In this document: positions 1-6,108 of the stretch, piece after piece
Numbering within the stretch: the first letter of the stretch is position 1
Layout: every line of letters begins with the position of its first letter
Assembly (NCBI GenBank): GCA_903940375.1
Contig: CAJAKT010000357.1
Coordinates: 1-10,349 of the forward strand
Direction of reading: 5' to 3'
DNA: 10,349 bases
DNA from: an uncultured bacterium
Lineage (GTDB): Bacteria; Actinomycetota; Actinomycetes; S36-B12
Translations under genes and position numbers: made by a program
The notes under the pieces: generated by a model
What the model was told of the DNA's origin: nothing
The model's database searches: none
The model's input: only the letters and a program-made list of their open reading frames with translations

Positions 1-1
1 C

Positions 2-241
2 CAGTTGCAGCAGCGACTGGACGACCGGCGGATCACCCTGCAGATCAGCGATGCTGCGACCGCATGGCTGGTCGATCGCGGGTTCGACCCGGTCTACGGC
101 GCACGGCCGCTGCGCCGGCTGGTTCAGACCGCCGTCGGCGACAAACTGGCGAAGGGCATCCTGTCGGGTGACATCCGCGATGGCGACGAGGTGCTCGTCG
201 GGGTCCTGCCGGACGGCAGTGACCTGTCCCTCACCGGCTGA
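2..241 (+). CDS. clpB: ATP-dependent chaperone ClpB, C-terminal fragment
   Basis: This is the last 79 codons of a gene that begins upstream of the window. ClpB is the cytoplasmic AAA+ disaggregase that threads aggregated proteins through its hexameric pore and works with DnaK. The visible part is the small C-terminal subdomain of the second AAA+ module. The diagnostic stretch is RGFDPVYGARPLRRLVQ, which carries the sensor-2 GAR motif, followed by the acidic ILSGDIRDGDEV tail strand. The frame is open from base 2, so the TTG at base 5 is only an internal codon. The gene ends 11 bp inside the convergent DUF4031 gene, with no room for a terminator between them. ClpB rather than ClpC or ClpA is favoured by the GFDPVYGARPLRR wording and the short tail. 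Family assignment is secure; the rest of the protein cannot be seen. Confidence 0.93.
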   Translation, partial: QLQQRLDDRRITLQISDAATAWLVDRGFDPVYGARPLRRLVQTAVGDKLAKGILSGDIRDGDEVLVGVLPDGSDLSLTG

Positions 242-494
242 TTCGACGAATCCGAAGCCCGGCGGTGCGGAGCGCCAGCACGATCGTCCGTGAGTCGACC
301 TCGATCGCGCCTTCGGCGACGGCGACGCTGCGAATGTCGGTACTGATGTCGTAGTGGTCGCCGCCGAAGGCGCGATCGGGAATACCGACCCAGCGGGCGA
401 AGGCGTGCAGTTCCTCAAGGCTGGTGTCGCTGATCATGTGACAGAACAGGTACCCGCGCCAGGGCCAGATAGCGTCGTCAACGAGGATCGCCAC
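231..494 (-). CDS. DUF4031 domain-containing protein
   Basis: This is a small cytoplasmic protein of 87 residues. It matches my recollection of the actinobacterial DUF4031 family over its whole length. Visible family features are an N-terminal MAILVDD strand, a tryptophan-rich turn (W10, W12), the central SDTSLEELHAFA helix (residues 22-33), and GIPDRAF followed by DHYDI (37-50). No biochemical function is established, and none can be read from the residues. The start is GTG at 494, only 2 bp after the aminotransferase stop, so the two genes are almost certainly co-transcribed and probably translationally coupled; no Shine-Dalgarno sequence is visible. Its stop lies inside clpB, giving an 11-bp tail-to-tail overlap. 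Conserved His and Asp residues in the centre could suggest metal binding or catalysis, but that is speculation. Confidence 0.85.
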   Translation of the reverse strand: MAILVDDAIWPWRGYLFCHMISDTSLEELHAFARWVGIPDRAFGGDHYDISTDIRSVAVAEGAIEVDSRTIVLALRTAGLRIRRISR

Positions 495-496
495 GA

Positions 497-1669
497 TTAC
501 GCGAGCCCCGCACGAAGGCGATCCAGGGCCTCGTCAAGCACGGTGGTTCGCTTGCAGAACGCCCACCGCACGAACGGGGCACCGATCGATGGGTCGTCGC
601 AGAACACCTGATGCGGAATGGCGACGACACCGGTGCGGCGCGGCAGGTCACGGCAGAAGGCCAGCCCGTCGACGTAGCCGAACCCACTGACGTCGGTGCT
701 GACGAAGTACGTTCCCTCGGTCGGAATGATCCGGAAGCCCAGATCGGCAAGTCCCGCACTGAGCAGGTCGCGTTTCGTGGCGAGATCGGCACGGAAGTCG
801 GTGAAGTACTCGTCGGGCAGGCTCAGGCCGAAAGCCATCGCATGCTGGAACGGGCCACTGGACACATAGGACAGGTGCTGCCGCACCACGCGTACGGCGG
901 CGATGAGCTCGACCGGTCCGGTCGCCCAACCAACCTTCCAACCCGTGAACGAGAACGTCTTACCGCCCGAGCCGACTGTGACGGTGCGCTCCCACATCCC
1001 CGGGAGGGTCGCGATGGGCGTGTGCTGGTGCCCCTCGAACCACAGGTGCTCGTAGGCCTCGTCGGAGAGGACGAGAAGGTCGTTGTCGATCGCGATCCGG
1101 GCAACCTCGGCCAGTTCGGCAGGCGTGAACACGATGCCGGTCGGGTTATGGGGGGAGTTGAGCAGGATAAGTCGCGTGCGCGGAGTGATCGCGGCGCGCA
1201 GGGCATCGAGATCGGGGCGCAGGCCGGGTCCGTTCATGGGCACGCCGACTCGTCGGCCGCGTGCCAGCGAGATACCGGCTGCGTAGATGTCGAACCAGGG
1301 TTCGAAGACGACAACCTCGTCGTCTTCATCGACGAGTGACATCAGTGCGGACTGGATCACCTCCGACGCGCCGGTCCCCACGACGACCTCGGTGTCCGGA
1401 TCGACGTCGAGACCGTAGAAGCGGCGCTGGTGCTCGGCGATTGCTGCGCGCAGAAGCGGCAGGCCGTTCGGTGGCGGGTACTGGTTGCCGCGGCCATCGG
1501 TGATGGCGGCAATAGCCACGTCCTTGAGGGCCTGCGGGCCATCAGTGTCGGGGAAGCCCTGTCCGAGATTGATCGCTCCCACCTCGGCTGCGAGCGTGGA
1601 CATCTCAGCGAAGATCGATGTGGTGTGCTCCCCCATGCGGGGGACGAGCGGAGGCTGCCGTCTGGACAT
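497..1669 (-). CDS. dapC: PLP-dependent aminotransferase, DapC-like (N-succinyldiaminopimelate aminotransferase)
   Basis: This is a complete class I/II fold-type I aminotransferase of 390 residues. It closely resembles M. tuberculosis DapC (Rv0858c), which transaminates N-succinyl-2-amino-6-ketopimelate with glutamate in the succinylase branch of lysine/DAP synthesis. Visible motifs, in order, are INLGQGFPD (33-41), the NQYPP substrate loop (62-66), GTGASEVI (98-105), NSPHNPTG (171-178, with PLP-contacting N175), SDEAYEHL (202-209, with D203 and Y206), the Schiff-base lysine K237 in SGGKTFSFTGWK, and the carboxylate-binding R369 in FVRWAF. Length is normal and no key residue is missing. The ATG at 1669 is supported by a -10 hexamer exactly 6 nt upstream, implying a leaderless mRNA. 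A DUF4031 gene follows after 2 bp. Related kynurenine or methionine aminotransferases share this fold, so substrate choice is less certain than family. Confidence 0.9.
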   Translation of the reverse strand: MSRRQPPLVPRMGEHTTSIFAEMSTLAAEVGAINLGQGFPDTDGPQALKDVAIAAITDGRGNQYPPPNGLPLLRAAIAEHQRRFYGLDVDPDTEVVVGTGASEVIQSALMSLVDEDDEVVVFEPWFDIYAAGISLARGRRVGVPMNGPGLRPDLDALRAAITPRTRLILLNSPHNPTGIVFTPAELAEVARIAIDNDLLVLSDEAYEHLWFEGHQHTPIATLPGMWERTVTVGSGGKTFSFTGWKVGWATGPVELIAAVRVVRQHLSYVSSGPFQHAMAFGLSLPDEYFTDFRADLATKRDLLSAGLADLGFRIIPTEGTYFVSTDVSGFGYVDGLAFCRDLPRRTGVVAIPHQVFCDDPSIGAPFVRWAFCKRTTVLDEALDRLRAGLA

Positions 1670-1675
1670 GCGTGA

Positions 1676-1681
1676 ACGGTA
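1676..1681 (-). promoter_or_regulatory. Predicted -10 element of the dapC-like operon (leaderless)
   Basis: On the minus strand this reads TACCGT, matching the actinobacterial -10 pattern TANNNT. Six bases (1675-1670) separate it from the ATG at 1669, which puts +1 on the A of the start codon. No convincing -35 hexamer is visible. The plus-strand reading across the same TA is TAGCGC, which lacks the final T, and no divergent gene begins here. It thus contrasts with the bidirectional cores elsewhere in the window. Confidence 0.5.
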
Positions 1682-1713
1682 GCGCGGCGCTGATGTGCCG
1701 GCTGGCCATGCGG

Positions 1714-3201
1714 CTAACGGCGTGGAGTGACGATGATCGGCAGCGACTCGGCGATGCCGACTTCATTCTGGGCACGCAGCACGCATGAGTAGCGGACGGA
1801 CCGCATCGCGGTGATGACCGCCCGCCCGGCCTTCACGGGTGCCCCTCGTCGTGCCCCGCCGTCGACGGGCGTGCAGACCACGCGGGTCGAGACGAGGGTG
1901 CTGCCGTTGGCATCGGTGCGAGAAACCCGGAAAGCAGTGGTGCCGCGGTTCGCGGTACTGGCCTTGGTGATCCTCCCGACGACCGGCACCGCCGCGGGTG
2001 TCACGGGGATCGGACCGGCGACGGGTGAGTTCCCGTTGGCATTGCCAGCGATTCCCGTGACGTCGTAAGACGTTCCGTTGACGAGTCCGTCAACGGCACA
2101 GTACGAGGGGGCACCGTCGCGACGAGGTTCGGCGAAGCAGTTCCACGCCTGACCCGTCACTGGGTCGACGACCGTCGCTGCGAAGGCTGTGATGGGAGCG
2201 GCGTCGCCGGCGACGAAGCCCACGACAATCCGAGCAGACTGTGGTGTCGCCGAGAGCGTGGGTGCGACGGCGGGGATATCAGTGGGGCCTGGCTTGGGGA
2301 CAGCGATGGCCTTGTTCGCGATGAGGAAGTCCAGTTGCGAAGCGACCCGGGTGTAGACACCGGGGAGGTCGATGGCGCAGTCCTCGCCCCAACTGACGAT
2401 CCCCACGAGACGTGCTCCGTCGCCTTGTCCGGAGACAAGTGGGCCGCCCGAGTCACCATTGCAGCTGTCGATCACCCTGCCGTCGTTGGTGAGCCCGGCG
2501 GCGCAGAGCATCACGCGAGCATCGGCATCCGAGGAGCTGAAACCCTTGAAGGTGTAGCTGCCGATGGTGAACGGTGCCCCTCCGCCACAACTCGCATCAG
2601 GGAAGATCACCAGGTTGCCGACCCGGAATGCGTCAGGGAAGGACTTCCCTGACGCGGAGGTGTTGCCCCAGCCGGCAACGCGGACAGCACTCCCGGGTGC
2701 CGTCGCGTTGGCCACCTCTTCGACGGGTATCGGCTGCAGGTACGGGATGTCGGTGACGGGCTCGGCCAGAGTGAGGATGGCCACGTCGTTGGCCGCGGAC
2801 GCGCGCCTGTAGTCGGGGTTGGGCGTCACCTGCACGACCTGCAGGATCCGTAGGTCGTCACCTCGCAGAGTCGGCCCGATCCCGATCAGGATCTCCGAAG
2901 GACCCTTGACGCTCCCGGTCTTCTGATCCACCACGCAGTGCGCCGCGGTAACCACGGTCGTTGGCGTGGTGAGCGTTCCTCCGCAGAACTGCGCTTGGAA
3001 GGCACTCTCGCTCTCGACGCGGTCGGCCGTGAGGAGGGCGACGAGGAAGGGGAACTGAGAGCCATTTCCGAGGTCACCGTTGACGACGACGGGTCGAGCT
3101 ACGGGGGCTGCGGTCGCGGTCTGGCTCAGCGTCAGGCTCGTCAGCACGGTGGCCATGACAGCCAGCGTGATGACCCGAGTGATCATTCGGCCAGAGCTCA
3201 C
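1714..3201 (-). CDS. Secreted trypsin-like serine protease (S1) with C-terminal FN3-like domains
   Basis: This is a 495-residue exported protein. Residues 1-32 form a signal peptide: an Arg-bearing start, the hydrophobic ITLAVMATVLTSLTL, then a TATAA/APVA cleavage region. The chymotrypsin-fold domain spans about 38-300, with catalytic H88 (TAAHC), D139 (NDVAIL) and S251 (GDSGGP). D245, six residues before the serine, corresponds to trypsin Asp189, and WG (271-272) plus PGVYT (280-284) complete an Arg/Lys-type S1 pocket. Cysteines C73/C89, C205/C233 and C247/C275 match the standard S1 disulfides. Residues about 308-404 resemble a fibronectin type III module (DGLVNGTSYDVTGIAGN) with C355/C368; 407-495 looks like a second, degenerate one with C443/C473. 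No sortase motif or C-terminal anchor is seen, so it is likely released. The start is GTG at 3201, 6 nt after a -10 element; ATG at 3186 is the alternative. The biological substrate is unknown. Confidence 0.9.
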   Translation of the reverse strand: MSSGRMITRVITLAVMATVLTSLTLSQTATAAPVARPVVVNGDLGNGSQFPFLVALLTADRVESESAFQAQFCGGTLTTPTTVVTAAHCVVDQKTGSVKGPSEILIGIGPTLRGDDLRILQVVQVTPNPDYRRASAANDVAILTLAEPVTDIPYLQPIPVEEVANATAPGSAVRVAGWGNTSASGKSFPDAFRVGNLVIFPDASCGGGAPFTIGSYTFKGFSSSDADARVMLCAAGLTNDGRVIDSCNGDSGGPLVSGQGDGARLVGIVSWGEDCAIDLPGVYTRVASQLDFLIANKAIAVPKPGPTDIPAVAPTLSATPQSARIVVGFVAGDAAPITAFAATVVDPVTGQAWNCFAEPRRDGAPSYCAVDGLVNGTSYDVTGIAGNANGNSPVAGPIPVTPAAVPVVGRITKASTANRGTTAFRVSRTDANGSTLVSTRVVCTPVDGGARRGAPVKAGRAVITAMRSVRYSCVLRAQNEVGIAESLPIIVTPRR

Positions 3202-3207
3202 GAGGCC

Positions 3208-3217
3208 ACGCTACGTT
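3208..3217. promoter_or_regulatory. Predicted bidirectional -10 core between protease (-) and SDR (+)
   Basis: The 10 bp ACGCTACGTT fit the pattern ANNNTANNNT. The minus strand reads TAGCGT (3213-3208) and the plus strand reads TACGTT (3212-3217), sharing the TA at 3212-3213. Six bases lie between the minus -10 and the protease GTG at 3201, so that transcript would be leaderless. The plus-strand +1 would fall near 3224, giving the SDR gene a leader of about 60 nt. No good -35 hexamer was found for either direction. Confidence 0.5.
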
Positions 3218-3283
3218 GGTGTGGACGGTCACGGCCAGATTGGGGTGGCCGGACTTCCTGATGGTGGAGAAAGCGAGTAGCTG

Positions 3284-4066
3284 ATGCCGACAGCACTGAT
3301 CACGGGTCCGACATCGGGAATCGGACGCGGTTTCGCCGAGGAGTTCGCCCGCAAGGGATTCGATCTCGTTCTCGTGGCCCGTGATGAACTCCGCCTGGAG
3401 GCGCTGGCAGCCGAGTTCGCGACGGCGTATGGCGTCGCCTGCGAGGTGCTGCCTGCCGATCTCACTATCCGCGCGGATGTCGATCGGGTGGCCGAGCGCC
3501 TGACCGATGCCCAGCGTCCCGTTGGCGCATTGGTCAACAACGCCGGATTCGGGCTGAACCGGTCCTTCCTCGCCGCATCAGTCGACGACGAGCAGCGCAT
3601 GGTCGATGTCCTCGTGACAGCCGTGATGCGGCTGACGCGCGCAGTGGTTCCGGGGATGGTCGAGCGACGCACGGGCATGGTGATCAACATCAGCAGTGTC
3701 GCTTCATGGATCACCGGGGGCACCTACTCGGCCGCGAAGGCGTGGGTGACGGTCTTCAGTGAGAGTCTCGCCCAGGAGCTTGACGGAACCGGCGTGCGCG
3801 TCACGGCAGTGTGTCCGGGGTTCGTGCACACCGAGTTCCATGAGCGTGCGGGGATCGACATGTCGTCGATGCCCGAGTGGATGTGGCTGGATGTGCCTGC
3901 GGTGGTGGATCAGGCGATGCGTGATGTCGCGCGCAGTCGACCGGTCAGCGTTGCCGGCCCGCAGTACAAGGTCTTCTCGGCCTTCCTCCGGCACGGCCCG
4001 CGATCACTGGCCCGGCTGGCTACCGCCTCGCGCCAGCGCAATCCGCGTTTCGGGGCCCGCGACTAG
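3284..4066 (+). CDS. Short-chain dehydrogenase/reductase (SDR), classical type
   Basis: This is a cytoplasmic NAD(P)-dependent oxidoreductase of 260 residues, a normal classical SDR length. The Rossmann glycine motif is TGPTSGIG (7-14), ADL at 58-60 contacts the adenine ring, and NNAG is at 85-88. The active site is S137/S138, Y148 and K152 in the YSAAK box. The Ser-to-Tyr spacing is two to three residues shorter than in the textbook family; SSVAS..GGTYSAAKAW is usual for the DltE/YqjQ-like subgroup as I recall it. PGFVHTEFH (178-186) is the post-catalytic loop. A42-type basic residues after strand 2 (VARDELRLE) suggest NADP(H). The ATG has GGAGAAAG at 3266-3273 upstream, somewhat far, and GCGAG nearer. 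The substrate cannot be predicted. Its stop shares a CTAG with the opposing gene. Confidence 0.9.
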   Translation: MPTALITGPTSGIGRGFAEEFARKGFDLVLVARDELRLEALAAEFATAYGVACEVLPADLTIRADVDRVAERLTDAQRPVGALVNNAGFGLNRSFLAASVDDEQRMVDVLVTAVMRLTRAVVPGMVERRTGMVINISSVASWITGGTYSAAKAWVTVFSESLAQELDGTGVRVTAVCPGFVHTEFHERAGIDMSSMPEWMWLDVPAVVDQAMRDVARSRPVSVAGPQYKVFSAFLRHGPRSLARLATASRQRNPRFGARD

Positions 4067-4422
4067 TCGGCTGGTTGCCAGCGGGGAAGTTCGTCGAGGG
4101 CGATGACGGTCCACCCGCGGAGCCGGCCCTGGAGAGATGCATCGCTGGTGGGATCACATGCCACGGTGACGGGTGCATCGGGCCAGGTATCGGTGACGGG
4201 CGGAAGCAGGGGTTCCACGAGCAGGTACTCGGCCGTGCGCCGATGGGCGCTGCGCTGGGCGAGGGCGATTGCCGGGAGCAGCTGTGCCAGTTGGCCGTGA
4301 GCCACGATGGCGAGCGGCGGCGGGGGATCGATGAGCGTGATCGCCGCACACAGGCGTGCGGGCAGGGCTGACTCCGGCCCGTCCACGGGAGTGATGTCCG
4401 CCAGCACCAGGACCGTCGTCAC
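4063..4422 (-). CDS. Small conserved-looking hypothetical protein, possible degenerate alpha/beta hydrolase
   Basis: This predicted protein of 119 residues has no family I can name with confidence. Third positions are heavily G/C and the frame fills the gap between two recognised genes, which supports coding. It has hydrophobic beta-like strands (TTVLVLADI, PLAIVAHG, EYLLVEPLLP, APVTVACDP, GWTVIALDE) alternating with Ala/Leu helices, so an alpha/beta fold is plausible. VAHGQLAQLLPAIALAQR followed by EYLLVEP resembles the nucleophile-elbow region of an alpha/beta hydrolase, but the nucleophile position holds no Ser or Cys. The longest frame starts at GTG 4431; GTG 4422 is preferred because a -10 (TAGGGT) lies 7 nt before it, whereas 4431 overlaps that element. 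The TAG stop overlaps the SDR stop in one CTAG. It diverges from pyrE across a 23-bp gap. Confidence 0.65.
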   Translation of the reverse strand: MTTVLVLADITPVDGPESALPARLCAAITLIDPPPPLAIVAHGQLAQLLPAIALAQRSAHRRTAEYLLVEPLLPPVTDTWPDAPVTVACDPTSDASLQGRLRGWTVIALDELPRWQPAD

Positions 4423-4429
4423 GCCCGAC

Positions 4430-4439
4430 ACCCTAGGCT
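4430..4439. promoter_or_regulatory. Predicted bidirectional -10 core between the hypothetical gene (-) and pyrE (+)
   Basis: The 10 bp ACCCTAGGCT match ANNNTANNNT around the palindrome CCTAGG. The plus -10 is TAGGCT (4434-4439), with 6 nt to the pyrE ATG. The minus -10 is TAGGGT (4435-4430), with 7 nt to GTG 4422. Both mRNAs would therefore be leaderless. The whole intergenic gap is only 23 bp, so any -35 contacts fall inside the opposite gene. Confidence 0.55.
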
Positions 4440-4445
4440 GCTGTC

Positions 4446-4988
4446 ATGCCGAGTGAAGCCTGGAGCCAGCTGCGCGAGCAGATCATCGAGAAGGCCGTCG
4501 TCCGCGGAAAGGTCATCCTGTCCAGCGGTCGAGAGGCCGACTACTACGTCGATCTGCGGCGCGTCACTCTCGATGCGGTTGCGGCGCCCTTGGTGGGCCG
4601 CGTCATGCGCGAGCTGACCGCTGACTGGGCCTATTCGGCGGTGGGCGGTCTGACGCTCGGAGCCGATCCGGTGGCAACAGCGATGCTGCATGATGCCGCG
4701 CGCTCAGGCGAGGTGCTCGACGCGTTCGTCGTCCGCAAGAGCGAGAAGCAGCACGGGCTCCAGCGACGCATTGAAGGCCCCGATGTGGCCGGCCGCACGG
4801 TATTGGCTGTCGAAGACACGTCGACGACGGGTGGTTCCGTGCTCACGGCAGTGGACGCACTGATCGAAGACGGGGCGACTATCTGCGGTGTCGCAGTGAT
4901 CGTCGATCGTGGCGCGGGCCCGGCGATCGTCGAGCGTGGAATGGAATACCGGGCCGCCTACTCGCTGTCAGACCTCGGGCTGGCCTAG
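4446..4988 (+). CDS. pyrE: Orotate phosphoribosyltransferase
   Basis: PyrE joins orotate and PRPP to give orotidine 5'-monophosphate, the fifth step of de novo pyrimidine synthesis, in the cytoplasm as a dimer. The 180-residue length is typical of the shorter actinobacterial form. The PRPP-binding signature VLAVEDTSTTGGS occupies 119-131, with the acidic pair E123/D124. The mobile catalytic loop is RKSEKQHG (97-104), with K98, K101 and H103, and the SSGREADYYVDLR segment (26-38) forms the N-terminal orotate-side region. The RKS-K-HG loop favours PyrE over other type I phosphoribosyltransferases. ATG 4446 lies 6 nt after a TAGGCT -10, so a leaderless transcript is likely and no ribosome-binding site is expected. 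No other pyr gene is in the window. Its last 21 bp overlap the end of the convergent DinB gene. Confidence 0.95.
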   Translation: MPSEAWSQLREQIIEKAVVRGKVILSSGREADYYVDLRRVTLDAVAAPLVGRVMRELTADWAYSAVGGLTLGADPVATAMLHDAARSGEVLDAFVVRKSEKQHGLQRRIEGPDVAGRTVLAVEDTSTTGGSVLTAVDALIEDGATICGVAVIVDRGAGPAIVERGMEYRAAYSLSDLGLA

Positions 4989-5435
4989 CAGGATCGAGGC
5001 GCGGTGCTCCTCATCGTGGGAGAGCACCTGCAGCATCAGTCCCTCGATGTCGAGTGAGCCGAATGCCTCATGTTCGGCGCAAGCGTCCCAGTCTTCGTCG
5101 GCTAACTCGCGAAGGCGGTGCAGGAGAAGCGTGCGGCTGGCCAGCAGTTGCGCTCCGGTCTCGTCAGGAGACATGCCGGCGAATCGCGTAAGTGTCTGCT
5201 GCGCCTCGGGTTCCCACCAGGCAAACGTGGGTGGCACCCCTGCCTGCTGGCCGATCACCATCTGATCGATCCGGGGGAGCCACACCTCGGTGTCCACCTG
5301 GCTCAGGTGGCCCACGACGGTGGCGGGCGGCCACCCGTCGCTCAGCAGCCTCGGTGTCGTGGATTGGGCGGCGATGATGACGCGGTCCGCCGACATGAGC
5401 AGCTCGACCATGAGCACGGATCGCTGGATCGCCAT
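4968..5435 (-). CDS. DinB family protein
   Basis: This 155-residue protein matches the DinB/YfiT-like four-helix bundle family, whose members are metal-binding proteins of mostly unknown function; some act as thiol-dependent transferases using bacillithiol or mycothiol. The metal-ligand pattern is visible: H43 in ATVVGHLSQVD, then H140 and H144 in SHDEEHRASIL (HxxxH). The DGWPPATVVGHL segment (33-44) is the usual helix-2 start. It begins 4 bp after the upstream dedA-like gene on the same strand, so the pair is an operon with probable coupling; no Shine-Dalgarno sequence is visible. Its 3' end overlaps pyrE by 21 bp tail to tail. The substrate is unknown. In an actinobacterium a mycothiol-linked role is possible but is only inferred from the family. 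Confidence 0.85.
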   Translation of the reverse strand: MAIQRSVLMVELLMSADRVIIAAQSTTPRLLSDGWPPATVVGHLSQVDTEVWLPRIDQMVIGQQAGVPPTFAWWEPEAQQTLTRFAGMSPDETGAQLLASRTLLLHRLRELADEDWDACAEHEAFGSLDIEGLMLQVLSHDEEHRASILLGQPEV

Positions 5436-5439
5436 GGCG

Positions 5440-6084
5440 TCAGGCGGCGGAGCGCTCGCGGCGATGGCGGATGAACTCGATCACGATGGGCAGGACGCTC
5501 ACCACGACGATGCCGATCAGGATCAGCTCGATGTTCTTCTTCACGAACTCGATGTTGCCGAGCCAGTATCCGGCGAGCGTGACGCCGATGGCCCACAGGA
5601 GGCCGCCGATCGCGCTGAAGGTCAGGTAGCGCCCGAAGGGCATCCGGCCGATGCCGGCCGTGGCGGTGATGAACGTCCGCACGATCGGCACGAAGCGAGC
5701 CAGGATGATCGCTCGGGCACCGTACTTCTCGAAGAACGCGTGGGTCTTGTCGACGTACTCCTGCCGGAACAGCCGCGAGTTGGGTCGGTTGAACAGCGAG
5801 GGCCCGGCCTTGTAACCGATCCAGTAGCCCGTGATGTTGCCGACGAGAGCGGCGACGAAAAGGATGAGACACGCCGCGGCGATGTTCATTCCGATGGTGC
5901 CGCTGGCAATGAGCAGGCCCGTGATGAACAGGAGCGAATCGCCCGGCAGGAAGAAGCCGATGAGGAGGCCGCACTCGGCGAAGATGATCGCTACGACCAC
6001 CCAGAAGCCGACATCCCCCATGCTCTCGAGGGTCCCCTGGATGTCGGGCCCGAGGGCCAGTACGGCGGCGGCTGTCGAGTGCAT
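5440..6084 (-). CDS. DedA/VTT family integral membrane protein
   Basis: This is a 214-residue inner-membrane protein of the DedA (SNARE-associated, VTT) family. Family members include undecaprenyl-phosphate and phosphatidylethanolamine flippases in other bacteria, so a role in lipid-carrier recycling is plausible. Visible features are E37 in IFAECGLLIGFFLPGDS with D49, the re-entrant GFFLPGDSLL loop (43-52), GNITGYWIGYKAG (82-94), and ILARFVPIVRTF with R130 and R136, the arginines needed in E. coli DedA proteins. Hydrophobic spans at about 25-45, 52-82, 155-176 and 186-204 fit the membrane topology. The C-terminus RHRRERSAA is basic and likely cytoplasmic. The frame is open much further upstream (to 6711), but that part is antisense to the methylase gene; ATG 6084, with a -10 TAGCCT 7 nt before it, fits the family length. 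The DinB gene follows in an operon. Confidence 0.92.
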   Translation of the reverse strand: MHSTAAAVLALGPDIQGTLESMGDVGFWVVVAIIFAECGLLIGFFLPGDSLLFITGLLIASGTIGMNIAAACLILFVAALVGNITGYWIGYKAGPSLFNRPNSRLFRQEYVDKTHAFFEKYGARAIILARFVPIVRTFITATAGIGRMPFGRYLTFSAIGGLLWAIGVTLAGYWLGNIEFVKKNIELILIGIVVVSVLPIVIEFIRHRRERSAA

Positions 6085-6091
6085 GGCGGTG

Positions 6092-6101
6092 AGGCTATCG
6101 T
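6092..6101. promoter_or_regulatory. Predicted bidirectional -10 core between dedA-like (-) and trmH-like (+) genes
   Basis: The 10 bp AGGCTATCGT match ANNNTANNNT. The minus -10 is TAGCCT (6097-6092), with 7 nt to ATG 6084. The plus -10 is TATCGT (6096-6101), with 7 nt to GTG 6109. The two start codons are only 24 bp apart, and both transcripts would be leaderless. Confidence 0.55.
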
Positions 6102-6108
6102 CATGACG

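Noticed and set aside
611..1339. Plus-strand open frame of 242 codons inside the dapC-like gene
   Set aside because: It is antisense to a complete aminotransferase with all catalytic residues, its own product is low-complexity and charged, and it has no promoter or ribosome-binding site.
4075..4371. Plus-strand frame of 98 codons between the SDR gene and pyrE
   Set aside because: The minus-strand frame over the same bases has a promoter, a start at the expected position and hydrophobic strand patterns; the plus frame is Gly/Arg-rich without a start signal.
5290..6102. Upstream extension of the TrmH-like frame to a 480-residue protein
   Set aside because: The extension is read antisense through the DinB and DedA genes, is rich in Asp/Glu/Arg without domain features, and exceeds the family length.
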